A stretch of 64,000 nt of DNA from Polaribacter sargassicola (GCF_021991835.1 NZ_JAHDAU010000003.1:62001-126000), one strand, 5' to 3'. Counted from the first letter of the stretch, positions 32,852 through 42,706 are shown. The notes: a model not told the origin generated them from the sequence alone. A program made the numbers and translations.

Positions 32852-33406
32852 ATGAAAAAAACACTATTTTTTTTAAGTATTTTAGTTTACACCATTCAAA
32901 CTAATGCACAAAAAATAAACTGGATGACTTTAAACGAGGCATTAGAGCTTCAAAAAGAAAATCCTAAAAATATAATAATGGATGTATACACTAATTGGTG
33001 TGGTCCTTGTAAATTATTAGATAAAAACACTTTTCAACACAAAGATGTTGCTGCTTTTATCAATAAAAACTATTACGCTGTTAAATTTAATGGAGAAGGA
33101 AATGAAATTATTTCTTACGAAGGAAATGATTATGGAAACCCTAACTACGATGAAACTAGAGCTAACAAACGCAACAGCGTTCATCAATTTGCAAACTTTA
33201 TGGGAATAAATGCTTACCCAACTATTGTTTTTATAGATAATAAAGGGGGTTTAATAATGCCTTTAAGAGGATATTACGGACCAGACTCAATAGAATTGTA
33301 TTTAAAATTATTTAAAGACGATCAGTACAAAAAAATTACAAACAAAGAACAATTTGACCAATTTAACGCCTCTTTTGTACCAGAGTTTAAAGTAAAAGGC
33401 GATTAA
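32852..33406 (+). CDS. Exported thioredoxin-fold protein
   Basis: 184 aa. A signal peptide (LFFLSILVYTIQTNA) precedes a thioredoxin-like domain with active site WCGPC (Cys50, Cys53) and cis-Pro in NAYPTIVFID. A 20-residue insertion (EGNDYGNPNYDETRAN) lies between the active site and the cis-Pro segment. It is a probable periplasmic thiol-disulfide oxidoreductase of the DUF255/thioredoxin_7 type; direction of electron flow is not evident. Its last 4 nt overlap the end of convergent comEC. Confidence 0.83.
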   Translation: MKKTLFFLSILVYTIQTNAQKINWMTLNEALELQKENPKNIIMDVYTNWCGPCKLLDKNTFQHKDVAAFINKNYYAVKFNGEGNEIISYEGNDYGNPNYDETRANKRNSVHQFANFMGINAYPTIVFIDNKGGLIMPLRGYYGPDSIELYLKLFKDDQYKKITNKEQFDQFNASFVPEFKVKGD

Positions 33407-35421
33407 TATTTTAATACATAAGCTCCATTTTTACCTGTATAATAAAATGGAATTTGTAACTCTTTACAAGTTTCTTCCCAAAAACTTACATAACTTTTAT
33501 AACTAGAACCATCTGCAATAATTTGCGATGGTTTTATTGTTTTTATCAATCTTGTTAAGTTTATTTTAGGAGAAAATTGCAAAACTACAATAGGTTTCTT
33601 TTTGGTAGCAACATTATAAACACCTAAACTATCTACTAATAAAATATCTTTATTAGCGAAATTAGTATAATTTTTAAAAGATATTTTTTCAATTTTATGC
33701 ACACCTTCCGAAACTTTATAAGAATTTATACTATTATCTTTTATCAACTGTAAACTATCTAAATTACATTCTAAAAAAAAGTTGTCTCCTAACCTTTTTC
33801 CTATTACAGAATGTTTATTTTTATGAAATACAATAAGTTCTTTTTTATGTTTTTTATTACTATTTTCAAACAAATAAACACCTTGCAATAAAAATATAGA
33901 AACTAAAAAATAAACAAGTTTTTTGTATGATTTTTCTTTAAAAAAAGAAATTCCGAAAACAATAGAAACATACCAGATTAACATCAGTAAAAATGAGATG
34001 GAAATTTCTTTAAATAAAAATTGTTCTTGGTGAGAAACCCAACTAATAAAACTATTCATTACAGAAATTATCAATCCATAAAAATCTGCAATTAATTGAG
34101 GTAAAATATTTAAAAGTGATAAAATAATTACTAAAAAACCACCTATTAAAATTGCACCTAAAAAAGGAATAATCACCAAATTTGAAACTAAAAATAATCC
34201 AGGAAATTGTTGAAAATAATAAATACTTAAAGGTAAAACAGCTATTTGAGCAGCTACTGAAACCGAAAACAATTCCCAAGCTTTTCTATCTAAAAAAAAC
34301 CTTGGTTTATAAGCTTTATATAATTGTGGCTGAATACTAAGAATACCTAAAACGGCTAAATAACTTAACTGAAAACCAACATCAAACAAAAACAAAGGCT
34401 TAAACAACAACAAAAGAAGCATTGATGTTATAACAGAAAATACAGTTATCTTTTTCTTTTTGTAAGACATACCAATTGCTACAAACATAAACATAGTTAC
34501 AGCTCTAACAACAGAAGCCGATAAACCTGCAATAAAAGCAAACATCCATAATAAAATTAAAATGATTATAACTTTTATAGTTTTACCTTGTTTAAGACGC
34601 TCTATCGGTTTAAAAAGAAAATTTAAGATTATTAATATAATACCAATATGCAAACCAGAAATAGCTAAAATATGTACTGCTCCCGCTCTTTGATAATCTC
34701 TAATCAGTTCTTTAGAAATGTCTTGCCTTTGCCCTAACAAAAGAGCATTTATAACCGATAATTCATTTTCTTTAAAATGATATTTTTTTATTGCTTCTTC
34801 TATTTTAGATCTAAACCTTGCAGATAAACCAACCAGAGTAACAGTACTTTTATTGGTTTTTAAATATTGATTTTTGTCTGTAAACAATTGATGATAAACA
34901 CCTTGTTTTACTAAATATAATTTATAATTAAATTGATGCGGATTTAAAGGAGGATTTATTTCTTTTAATGATGTGTTTAGCAATAATTGATCATCAACAT
35001 TAAAAAAAGTAGAAGTACTATCTTTTTTAACATTTAAAAGAACTGTTCCTCTTGTTATCTTTTTATCAACATTTATAATTTTAGCATAATATTTTCGATA
35101 AAATTCTCCTGGTTTAAGAACTTTATCAATCTTTAAAACAATAGTTGAGCTCTCTTTAAAGTGATGCTTGTAAAAAGAATCATAATTTCTATCATCATTA
35201 AAATAAATGGAAATAACTCCTATAAAAAAGAACAACATTAAAGCCAATGTTGTTCTTAAAATTTTATTCTTCAGTAATAAAATACTTATTGCAATAAGGC
35301 TTAAAAATAAGATTGTTTTCAAAAGATTGATGTTCCAAAATTGAGTAAAAAACTGAACACATATTCCAACAATTAAAAACACAACAAAGTGTAATGGTAA
35401 ATAATTTAGCAACTTTTTCAT
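33403..35421 (-). CDS. comEC: ComEC/Rec2-family DNA uptake channel
   Basis: 672 aa with about ten membrane helices. An N-terminal DUF4131 OB-like part (about 25-200, GTVLLNVKKDS) precedes the Competence core (about 225-500, VINALLLGQRQDISKELIRDYQRAGAVHILAISGLHIGI). The C-terminal part (530-672) is short and lacks the HxHxDH metal motif of the metallo-beta-lactamase nuclease domain found in full-length Bacillus ComEC, as expected for Bacteroidota homologues. It should transport single-stranded DNA across the inner membrane during transformation. Confidence 0.87.
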   Translation of the reverse strand: MKKLLNYLPLHFVVFLIVGICVQFFTQFWNINLLKTILFLSLIAISILLLKNKILRTTLALMLFFFIGVISIYFNDDRNYDSFYKHHFKESSTIVLKIDKVLKPGEFYRKYYAKIINVDKKITRGTVLLNVKKDSTSTFFNVDDQLLLNTSLKEINPPLNPHQFNYKLYLVKQGVYHQLFTDKNQYLKTNKSTVTLVGLSARFRSKIEEAIKKYHFKENELSVINALLLGQRQDISKELIRDYQRAGAVHILAISGLHIGIILIILNFLFKPIERLKQGKTIKVIIILILLWMFAFIAGLSASVVRAVTMFMFVAIGMSYKKKKITVFSVITSMLLLLLFKPLFLFDVGFQLSYLAVLGILSIQPQLYKAYKPRFFLDRKAWELFSVSVAAQIAVLPLSIYYFQQFPGLFLVSNLVIIPFLGAILIGGFLVIILSLLNILPQLIADFYGLIISVMNSFISWVSHQEQFLFKEISISFLLMLIWYVSIVFGISFFKEKSYKKLVYFLVSIFLLQGVYLFENSNKKHKKELIVFHKNKHSVIGKRLGDNFFLECNLDSLQLIKDNSINSYKVSEGVHKIEKISFKNYTNFANKDILLVDSLGVYNVATKKKPIVVLQFSPKINLTRLIKTIKPSQIIADGSSYKSYVSFWEETCKELQIPFYYTGKNGAYVLKY

Positions 35422-35444
35422 AGTTAGCTAAATTTACTACTATT

Positions 35445-35990
35445 TTATCTAAAAACAGACATTGCTTTTACAAAAGTATTTTTCCAATAAGCACTTAATA
35501 AAGAAGATATAATAACACCTTTAGAGGTTGTGCTATTTATAAAAAGAATTTCTTCCTCTTTTTTAGAAACCACCAAACCTACATGGTTAATTTTCTTATT
35601 AGTTTTCTTTGTATCAAAGAAAAGCAAATCTCCTTTTTTTACTTCATCTAAAGAAACTTCTTTTCCTATTTTAGCCATCTCTCTAGTTACTCTAGGCATT
35701 TTATAATTCTGACTTTTAAATGCAACATACACCAAACCAGAACAATCCATACCTTTTTTTGTAGTTCCGCCATATTTATAAGGAACGTTTATAAATTTAT
35801 AGGCATTTGCTAAAATACTATCTACTTTTACTAAATATTTATCTTCTTTTTGTAAAGTTTTTTCAATTTTGTTTTCTGCTGTAACAACATTTTTTTCTCT
35901 TTTTTTAACAACTTTCTTTGTAGAAGAACAAGAAGATATCATTAATGCTACAGCAATCATTAAAAATAATTTCTTTTTTCCCTTTTTCAT
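35445..35990 (-). CDS. C40 (NlpC/P60) cell-wall peptidase lipoprotein
   Basis: 181 aa from the ATG at 35990. A TTG 9 nt upstream is in frame, but the ATG gives a standard lipoprotein signal (MKKGKKKLFLMIAVALMISSCS, Cys21). After a Lys-rich linker the NlpC/P60 domain (about 60-178) shows Cys-nucleophile motif MDCSGLVYVAF, the catalytic His in INHVGLVVS and a third polar residue near FINSTTSKGV. It is a probable D,L-endopeptidase cutting peptidoglycan stem peptides in the envelope. Between comEC and lpxB on the same strand. Confidence 0.9.
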   Translation of the reverse strand: MKKGKKKLFLMIAVALMISSCSSTKKVVKKREKNVVTAENKIEKTLQKEDKYLVKVDSILANAYKFINVPYKYGGTTKKGMDCSGLVYVAFKSQNYKMPRVTREMAKIGKEVSLDEVKKGDLLFFDTKKTNKKINHVGLVVSKKEEEILFINSTTSKGVIISSLLSAYWKNTFVKAMSVFR

Positions 35991-36014
35991 TTTATGCAAT
36001 TTTTTACTTCTATA

Positions 36015-37133
36015 TCATTTTTGTTTTTTTAAGTTCGTAACTATTTGTTTAGCTACTTTATTAGATGCTCCTTTGCCTCCTAATTTTTTTTCTAAATCAT
36101 AATATTCTAAAAACAATTTTTTCCTATGCGTTTCATCAAGTATTTTAATCAATTCTTGCTTTAAGTTTTTATAATTAAAATCATTCTGAATCAACTCTTT
36201 AACAACTTCTTTATCCATAATTAAGTTTACCAAAGAAATAAACTTTAATGTAATAATTCTTTTTGCTATTTGATAAGAAATAGTACTCCCTTTATAACAA
36301 ACAACTTGCGGCACTTTAAACAAAGCTGTCTCTAAAGTTGCCGTACCAGAAGCAACTAAAGCGGCATAAGAAATGCTAAGTAAATCGTATGTTTTATTAT
36401 TAATAAAGCTTACTTTTTTTGTACCAATAATTTGTTGATAAAAGCTATAATCTTGACTTGGCGCACCTGCTATAACAAATTTATAATCTGAAAAATCATC
36501 TAATAAAGACAACATTACAGACAACATTTTTGTAATTTCTTGCTTTCTACTACCTGGTAAAAGTGCTATTATTTTTTCGTTTCCTAAATTATACTCTTTT
36601 CTAAATTCTTGGTCATTAACTTGTTTTCTACCAGCAATTCCATCAATTAAAGGATGGCCAACAAAAGTTGCATCGTAATTGTATTTTTTATAAAATTCTT
36701 TTTCGAAAGGTAAAATAACAAACATATTATCTACATCTCTCTTAATGTCTTTTACCCTACTTGCTCTACTTGCCCAAACTTGCGGAGAAATGTAATAATT
36801 AGTTGTAAAACCTTGTTGTTTTGCCCATTTTGCTACTCTAAGATTAAAGCCAGAATTATCTATAAAAATAATTGTATCTGGTTTAAATTTAGAAATATCT
36901 TGTTTACAAAATTTAATAAAACCTAAAACTTTAGAAAGATTTTTTAAAACCTCAAAAAAACCCATAAAAGCTCTTTCTTTATAATGGCTTACCAAAACTC
37001 CTCCTACACTTTGCATTAAATCTCCTCCCCAAAAACGAATATCTGCATTTGCATCTTCTTTATATAAAGCTTTCATTAAGTTAGAACCATGCAAATCACC
37101 AGAAGCTTCACCTGCAATAATGTAATATTTCAT
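36015..37133 (-). CDS. lpxB: Lipid-A-disaccharide synthase
   Basis: 372 aa, family-standard length. It joins UDP-2,3-diacylglucosamine and lipid X in lipid A synthesis. The N-terminus KYYIIAGEASGDLHGSNLM is diagnostic. Later conserved blocks are YYISPQVWASR (about 119-129), FVGHPLID (about 157-164), LLPGSRKQEITKML (about 191-204) and ASGTATLETALFKVPQVVCYK (about 261-281). It is a peripheral inner-membrane glycosyltransferase. It follows surE and a small membrane-protein gene on the same strand. Confidence 0.95.
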   Translation of the reverse strand: MKYYIIAGEASGDLHGSNLMKALYKEDANADIRFWGGDLMQSVGGVLVSHYKERAFMGFFEVLKNLSKVLGFIKFCKQDISKFKPDTIIFIDNSGFNLRVAKWAKQQGFTTNYYISPQVWASRASRVKDIKRDVDNMFVILPFEKEFYKKYNYDATFVGHPLIDGIAGRKQVNDQEFRKEYNLGNEKIIALLPGSRKQEITKMLSVMLSLLDDFSDYKFVIAGAPSQDYSFYQQIIGTKKVSFINNKTYDLLSISYAALVASGTATLETALFKVPQVVCYKGSTISYQIAKRIITLKFISLVNLIMDKEVVKELIQNDFNYKNLKQELIKILDETHRKKLFLEYYDLEKKLGGKGASNKVAKQIVTNLKKQK

Positions 37134-37136
37134 AAA

Positions 37137-37424
37137 TTAGAAAAATTTTAAAATTAAAGTGGTTAATGCTATTAAAATTGTAGCAAACAAAACCCCTTTT
37201 GCCCTGTTATCTTGTTTTTTTTTGATGTAAATAAAAAACACAAATAAATTAGGAATTGCGGCTAAAGACAATAATTTACCATACAATTTGCCTTCTTTTA
37301 CAAAATCTAATGTTTCATAAAAACCGTATCTAGAAAAATATTCTAAATACAAGAAAATTCCGCCAAAAGTTGCTACAAACGAAACTAAAAATCCTATTAA
37401 AATTTCTTTTTTTATAGTTCCCAA
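37137..37424 (-). CDS. Small three-helix membrane protein between surE and lpxB
   Basis: 95 aa with three hydrophobic segments (about 8-27, 50-66, 77-94). The first follows a short basic start and the second contains PNLFVFFIYIKKK. No family recognised. Its start overlaps the surE stop by 13 nt and it ends 3 nt before lpxB begins, so it is translated in a tight surE-X-lpxB operon and may serve envelope lipid metabolism. Confidence 0.72.
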   Translation of the reverse strand: MGTIKKEILIGFLVSFVATFGGIFLYLEYFSRYGFYETLDFVKEGKLYGKLLSLAAIPNLFVFFIYIKKKQDNRAKGVLFATILIALTTLILKFF

Positions 37425-38182
37425 GAATTCAATTTTTGAATCATGTGATGTGCTGTCATATCAAACTGAACAGGTACAACGGAAACGTATCCACTTTCTA
37501 AAGCATACACATCTGTATCTTGTCCTTTATCCTTATTTACAAATTCTCCAGAAAGCCAATAATACTCTTTACCCATTGGGTTTTTTCGTTTATCAAAATC
37601 TTCTTTCCAATAACCATTTGCTTGTCTACAGATTTTAACACCTTTTATTTCTTCCTTTTTTAACTTAGGAATATTTACATTTAATACAACTCCGTCTGGT
37701 ATTCCGTTTAACAATGCATTTAATGTAATATTTTTTACATATTCTTCTGATGCTTTAAAATTTGCATGCCATTTAAAATCTAATAAAGAAAATCCTATTG
37801 CAGGAATCCCTTCTATACCAGCTTCTATTGCAGCACTCATTGTACCAGAATATATTACATTAATAGATGAATTAGAACCATGGTTAATACCAGAAACACA
37901 TAAATCTGGTTTTCTATTTAAAATCTCATTAACAGCTAATTTTACGCAATCTGCAGGAGTACCAGAACAAGTATATTCTAATTGAGGTCCGTCATCAATA
38001 GTTATCGGGTTACATGTTAGCATATTATCTACAGTAATAGCATGTCCCATACCACTTTGTGGACTATCTGGTGCTACAACTATAACTTCACCTATTTTAT
38101 TCATTATCCTAATTAACGCTCTTAAACCAGGAGCCGTTATCCCATCATCATTTGTAACTAAAATTAAAGGTTTGTCTTGCAT
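37412..38182 (-). CDS. surE: 5'/3'-nucleotidase SurE
   Basis: 256 aa. It dephosphorylates nucleoside monophosphates and short polyphosphates. The N-terminal LVTNDDGITAPGLRAL metal site (Asp-Asp pair, about 9-17) and the APDSPQSGMGHAIT motif are characteristic; CSGTPADCVKLAVNE and SGINHGSN (about 99-106) complete the active site. It is cytosolic and leads the surE-X-lpxB operon, with a perfect -7 element 17 nt upstream of its ATG. Confidence 0.95.
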   Translation of the reverse strand: MQDKPLILVTNDDGITAPGLRALIRIMNKIGEVIVVAPDSPQSGMGHAITVDNMLTCNPITIDDGPQLEYTCSGTPADCVKLAVNEILNRKPDLCVSGINHGSNSSINVIYSGTMSAAIEAGIEGIPAIGFSLLDFKWHANFKASEEYVKNITLNALLNGIPDGVVLNVNIPKLKKEEIKGVKICRQANGYWKEDFDKRKNPMGKEYYWLSGEFVNKDKGQDTDVYALESGYVSVVPVQFDMTAHHMIQKLNSWEL

Positions 38183-38198
38183 TTTCTATATTTTAATA

Positions 38199-38206
38199 CA
38201 AATATA
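38199..38206 (-). promoter_or_regulatory. -7 promoter element for surE-lpxB
   Basis: The reverse strand reads TATATTTG, a perfect TAnnTTTG match 16 nt upstream of the ATG at 38182. Confidence 0.6.
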
Positions 38207-38450
38207 ATTGATTTTATGTGATAATCTTTTTAACACTTTATAAAGAACTTTCTTTGTGTATTTTATGTAATATTGTAGTTCTCTTACCTACTTTTTTATA
38301 TTAAATTTAAAAAAATATCTATAAAAATCCATTATCTGTGTTAAAAATAACATAAGGTAATACTTAGAAAAAAGTTTGGCATTATTTTAGTAAATTAGCA
38401 GGATACTAAGAGAAATTATAGGAAATTAAACAAATTACGACAGAAGATTT

Positions 38451-40583
38451 ATGAAGACGAAATATCAAATAACAACATTCTTAATAGCATTAACTTTACT
38501 TTTTAATAGCTTACAACTTAAAGCAACTAATACTATAATAGAACCAGATTCTGATAAAGATAAATTAATTATATATATACTTAGAAACATTCTTACAAGA
38601 AGTCATTATGTAGTAAAAGATATTAATGATGATTTTTCTGAATATGTATACAATGAGTTTATTAATGGATTAGACCCAAATAAGAGATATTTTACCCAAG
38701 ATGATCTTAAAGAGTTTTCTAAATATAAATACAAAATAGACGACCAGTTACTAAATGAGGATATTTCTTTTTACAATCTTGTTTATAGCAGATTTCAGTC
38801 TAAAATTAAAAATGCAAAATCTTACTATGGCGGTTTATTAGCACAATCTTTTAATTTTAGAAAAAATGAAAATATTGATGTAGATTATGAAAAAATGCCT
38901 TTTGCTAAAAATGAAAACGAACTGATTGACTATTGGCGTAAACAATTAAAATTAAGCACTCTAGCAAGAATTCAAAGTAAAACAGAAAAACAAAATGCAG
39001 CGCTAGAAAAAGATCCTAAAACTAAAGTTAAAAGTTTTAAAGAACTAGAAAAAGAATCTCGTTTAGAAGTTCTTAAAAGCATGGATGAATTGTACTACAG
39101 AATAGAAGAATTAGAAAATGATGATTGGTTTTCTACGTTTTTAAATAGTGTTGTAGGTGCTTTTGACCCTCATTCAACTTACATGCCAGCTAACATAAAA
39201 GAGCGTTTTGACCAAGATATGTCTGGAAAACTAGAAGGAATTGGAGCTAGATTAGTGCAAAAAGGAGTATTTACTCATGTTTACGAATTAGTTTCTGGAG
39301 GACCTGCATGGAAACAAGGAGAATTAGAGCCTGAAGATATTATATTAGAAGTTGCTCAAGGCAATGAAGAGCCTTTAGATATTGTAGGTATGCGTTTAGA
39401 TGATGCAATTAAATTTATTAAAGGAAAAAAAGGAACAGAAGTTAGATTAACTGTTAAGAAAAAACTTGACGGTTCTACCAAAGTAATTTCTATTATTAGA
39501 GATGTTGTAGAACTAGAAGAAACTTTTGTAAAATCGAGTATTGTAGAAAAAGATGGTAAAAAGTTTGGTGTTATAGATTTACCTAAATTCTATATTAGTT
39601 TTGATGATGAAAACTATAGAGATTCTGCCAAAGATATGGAACAAGAAATTGAAAGATTAAAAGGTGAAGGTGTTACCGGTTTAATAATAGATTTAAGAAA
39701 TAATGGTGGAGGATCTTTAAAAACTGCAATAGAAATTTCTGGTTTATTTATTGATAAAGGACCAATTGTACAAGTAAAATATAGAGATCAAGATCCTATT
39801 ATTAAAGAAGATGTAGACCCTAAAGTTCAATGGGATGGTTCTGTAGTTCTTCTAGTGAATGAATTTTCTGCTTCTGCATCAGAAATTTTTGCTGCTGCAA
39901 TGCAAGATTACGGAAGAGCTGTTGTAATGGGAGGAAATCAAACTTACGGAAAAGGTACCGTACAAAGTGTACTACCAATTAATCAGTTTACTAAATTTGA
40001 TGAGGATTTAGGAGCTATAAAAATGACTATTCAAAAATTTTATAGAATAAACGGAGGAACTACGCAAATAGAAGGTGTTTATTCTGATATTGCTATGCCT
40101 AACAAATATAGTTATATGAAGTTTGGTGAAAGAGATTTAGAGGGAGCTTTGCCTTGGGATAAAGTTAAAAGAGCAAACTACAATCAAACAAATTCATACC
40201 AAAATTTTGCAGATGTAATATCTAACAGCAAAAAAAGAATTGCAGAGAATAAAAAATTCAATTTAATTAACGAATACGCTAAGTGGTTAAAAGAAAACCA
40301 AGATGATACAGTTTTCTCTTTAAACTATAAATCTTTTGCAGAAGAAAAAAGTAATCAAGAAAAAGAAGTAGAAAAATTTGATACCGTTTTTGATTATACA
40401 TCAAACTTAACTTTTACATCACCTACGTACGAACTTCCATCGCTTAAAGAAGATCCTGTTTTAGCTGACAAACGTGTTGCATGGCATAAAAGTTTATCTC
40501 AAGACATATATATTTCGGAAGCATTAAATGTTTTAAGTGAATTAAAAATGAATAACACATACAATGCAATTGTAAAACATTAA
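38451..40583 (+). CDS. Tail-specific carboxy-terminal protease (S41A, Prc-like)
   Basis: 710 aa. A signal peptide (ending SLQLKATN) precedes a TSP N-terminal domain (about 35-190), a PDZ domain (about 245-330), the S41 protease domain (about 350-550) and a DUF3340-type C-terminal region. The Ser-Lys dyad is visible: NEFSASASEIFAAAMQDYG (catalytic Ser about 475) and QTYGKGTVQ (Lys about 501). It is a periplasmic processor and quality-control protease. No adaptor gene (NlpI-like) lies next to it. Ends in a strong terminator. Confidence 0.94.
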   Translation: MKTKYQITTFLIALTLLFNSLQLKATNTIIEPDSDKDKLIIYILRNILTRSHYVVKDINDDFSEYVYNEFINGLDPNKRYFTQDDLKEFSKYKYKIDDQLLNEDISFYNLVYSRFQSKIKNAKSYYGGLLAQSFNFRKNENIDVDYEKMPFAKNENELIDYWRKQLKLSTLARIQSKTEKQNAALEKDPKTKVKSFKELEKESRLEVLKSMDELYYRIEELENDDWFSTFLNSVVGAFDPHSTYMPANIKERFDQDMSGKLEGIGARLVQKGVFTHVYELVSGGPAWKQGELEPEDIILEVAQGNEEPLDIVGMRLDDAIKFIKGKKGTEVRLTVKKKLDGSTKVISIIRDVVELEETFVKSSIVEKDGKKFGVIDLPKFYISFDDENYRDSAKDMEQEIERLKGEGVTGLIIDLRNNGGGSLKTAIEISGLFIDKGPIVQVKYRDQDPIIKEDVDPKVQWDGSVVLLVNEFSASASEIFAAAMQDYGRAVVMGGNQTYGKGTVQSVLPINQFTKFDEDLGAIKMTIQKFYRINGGTTQIEGVYSDIAMPNKYSYMKFGERDLEGALPWDKVKRANYNQTNSYQNFADVISNSKKRIAENKKFNLINEYAKWLKENQDDTVFSLNYKSFAEEKSNQEKEVEKFDTVFDYTSNLTFTSPTYELPSLKEDPVLADKRVAWHKSLSQDIYISEALNVLSELKMNNTYNAIVKH

Positions 40584-40609
40584 TAGTTTACTTTTAAATA
40601 ACATAATAG

Positions 40610-40645
40610 TAAAAAGCCTGATAATAAAGTTATCAGGCTTTTTAA
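40610..40645 (+). terminator. Intrinsic terminator after the tail-specific protease gene
   Basis: AAAAAGCCTGATAA pairs with TTATCAGGCTTTTT around TAAAG, starting 28 nt past the stop. Confidence 0.88.
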
Positions 40646-40895
40646 TTATTTAAACAGTTGTATAAACAATTAAAGAAACCTCTATCATCATAAAAAAAGG
40701 GGAACAAACTAGAAGTCTATTTTTTTTATAACAACTCCTTAAAAAAACTGCCCTAGAATAATTTCATTACAAATAAAAACAATCATGTTTTACACATTCA
40801 AATACTTACTTCTTCTTTGGATTTAATTTTACAAAAACTTTAAATACATCTATATTAAGAAGATTCATTTTAAGCTTAGATATATTAATTATAAA
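40646..40895. other. Intergenic gap between convergent terminators
   Basis: The middle of a 370-bp gap between the convergent protease and symporter genes. It is AT-rich with no convincing ORF, RNA or repeat; the two terminators bounding it explain the rest of the gap. Confidence 0.5.
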
Positions 40896-40932
40896 CAAAA
40901 AAAATCGTCTAAATTTCTTTAGACGATTTTCA
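40896..40932 (-). terminator. Intrinsic terminator after the SSS symporter gene
   Basis: AAAATCGTCTAAA (40901-40913) pairs with TTTAGACGATTTT (40918-40930). On the minus strand a T run follows, 22 nt past the symporter stop. Confidence 0.85.
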
Positions 40933-40953
40933 ACTAAACGCAATTTGTGGTTC

Positions 40954-42582
40954 TTACCAAAACAAACAATACAATACAGTTAATAAGATACAAACAACAA
41001 TAGAACCAATATTAAATAATGGTGAAGTCTTAAATAAATTTTTAGAAATTTCAATTCCTTTCGCATCATCTGCTCCTTTATTTTGTAGGTTACTTAACAC
41101 CATAATAATTACAATTGTTAAAATGGTAGTTATTCCCATTTGATGCATCCATGGCTCAAATACCGGAATAGGTAAAAACTTTAATGCTAAAGCAATTGGT
41201 ATTGATAAAATTGCTCCCCAAATTGCAGCATTATTAGTTGTTTTTTTCCAAAATAAACCTAATAAGAAAACTCCTAAAATACCAGGACTTACAACACCCG
41301 TATATTCTTGTATAAATTGAAATGCTTGATCAATTCCTCCTAAAAGAGGTGCTACAATAACAGCTATTAACAATGAAACTCCTGCAGAAATTCGTCCAAC
41401 ATTTACAGTAGTTTTATCATTTGCATTTTTGTTAATATATTGCTTATAAATATCCATTGTAAAAATGGTAGATGTAGAGTTTAACATAGAAGCTAAAGAA
41501 GAAACAACTGCTGCTGCTAATGCTGCAAAAGCAACACCTTTAAGACCTGTTGGTAAAAATTGTAATAACCAAGGATAAGCTTTATCTGCCTGTTCTGCAG
41601 ATGGTACATTTAGCATACCAACCTCACCTAAATTAGCCATAATTGATGGATCGTTTACCATTACATAAGCAGCAATACCAGGAATAACAACAATTAAAGG
41701 AATAATTAATTTTAAAAATGCTGCCAATAAAATTCCTTTTTGAGATTCTTTTAAAGATTTAGCAGCTAAAGTTCTTTGTATAATATATTGATTAAATCCC
41801 CAGTAATATAAGTTAGCAACCCACAAACCACCAACTAATACCCAAATACCAGGTAAGTTTACATAGTTTTCATTTGTTTCTTCTAAAATCATATGAAATT
41901 TTTCTGGTGCAGCTTCCCAAACCTTAGAGAATCCTGCTAAAACTCCTTCTCCTCCAGAAACTGTGTTTAAAGCTAAATATGTAGTAATTAATCCTCCTAA
42001 CACTAAGAAAACAACTTGTATAACATCCGTCCAAGCAACAGCAGATAAACCACCATATAAAGAGTATGCTGCAGCAAAAAGAGCTAAACCAATAATTGCA
42101 TACATCATATCTATACCCATTATTGTTTCTATTGCTAAACCTCCCAAATACAAAACAGAGGCAAGATTTACAAAGATGTATAACGCCAACCAAAACACTG
42201 CTAAAATTGTTTTTAAGTTTGTAGAAAATCTTTTTTCTACAAATTCTGGTATTGTATACAAACCTTTCTCTATAAAAATCGGCAAAAAATATTTACCTAC
42301 TATTATTAATGTTAAAGCCGCCATCCACTCATAAGAAGCTATTGCAATTCCTAAAGCAAAACCAGAACCAGACATTCCTATAAATTGTTCTGCAGAAATG
42401 TTTGCTGCAATTAACGAGGTACCAATTGCCCACCAAGGTAAAGATTTACTTGCCAAAAAGTAATCTTCTGCATTTTTTTGATGCCCGTCTTTATCACGAG
42501 AAACCCATAAGCCTACACCTAAAATTAAAATGGCGTAAGCAACGAAGACGACATAGTCCCACATTTCAAATCCTGCTGTCAT
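40954..42582 (-). CDS. Sodium:solute symporter (SSS family), likely sodium/galactose or glucose
   Basis: 542 aa with about 14 hydrophobic helices, in the vSGLT size range. Conserved SSS segments include NISAEQFIGMSGSGFALGI (near residue 60), GLYTIPEFVEKRFS and AALAAAVVSSLASMLNSTSTIFTMDIY (Na2 site Ser/Thr region). It is divergent from a GntR-type regulator followed by galM-galK-galT, so galactose is the likely cargo; glucose is the obvious alternative. A perfect -7 element lies about 36 nt upstream. Confidence 0.88.
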   Translation of the reverse strand: MTAGFEMWDYVVFVAYAILILGVGLWVSRDKDGHQKNAEDYFLASKSLPWWAIGTSLIAANISAEQFIGMSGSGFALGIAIASYEWMAALTLIIVGKYFLPIFIEKGLYTIPEFVEKRFSTNLKTILAVFWLALYIFVNLASVLYLGGLAIETIMGIDMMYAIIGLALFAAAYSLYGGLSAVAWTDVIQVVFLVLGGLITTYLALNTVSGGEGVLAGFSKVWEAAPEKFHMILEETNENYVNLPGIWVLVGGLWVANLYYWGFNQYIIQRTLAAKSLKESQKGILLAAFLKLIIPLIVVIPGIAAYVMVNDPSIMANLGEVGMLNVPSAEQADKAYPWLLQFLPTGLKGVAFAALAAAVVSSLASMLNSTSTIFTMDIYKQYINKNANDKTTVNVGRISAGVSLLIAVIVAPLLGGIDQAFQFIQEYTGVVSPGILGVFLLGLFWKKTTNNAAIWGAILSIPIALALKFLPIPVFEPWMHQMGITTILTIVIIMVLSNLQNKGADDAKGIEISKNLFKTSPLFNIGSIVVCILLTVLYCLFW

Positions 42583-42617
42583 AATTGTATTTTTTTAGTT
42601 AATTAATTATCAAGATT

Positions 42618-42625
42618 CAAATATA
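42618..42625 (-). promoter_or_regulatory. -7 promoter element for the SSS symporter gene
   Basis: The reverse strand reads TATATTTG, a perfect match 35 nt upstream of the ATG at 42582. Confidence 0.58.
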
Positions 42626-42672
42626 AATAATAATTTATAAGAAATATCAATTTTTAGAAAATATTTTCAAAC

Positions 42673-42689
42673 TAGTAGGGTGTAGTAGG
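42673..42689 (+). promoter_or_regulatory. Direct repeat TAGTAGG, candidate operator in the gal divergon
   Basis: TAGTAGG occurs at 42673-42679 and 42683-42689, exactly 10 bp (one helical turn) apart, between the symporter promoter (42618-42625) and the regulator promoter (42707-42714). The position suits joint control of both directions by the GntR-type protein; binding is inferred. Confidence 0.4.
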
Positions 42690-42706
42690 TTTTAAATAAA
42701 ATACCT

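Noticed and set aside
38375..38398. Possible promoter TTTG and TAAATTAG upstream of the tail-specific protease gene
   Set aside because: The -7 has one mismatch to TAnnTTTG and the spacer of 12 nt is shorter than the usual 17-23 nt.
41963..42334. 123-aa plus-strand ORF opposite the SSS symporter gene
   Set aside because: It is an antisense shadow: the symporter frame has clear family motifs, and this reading is Lys/Thr-rich without conserved features.
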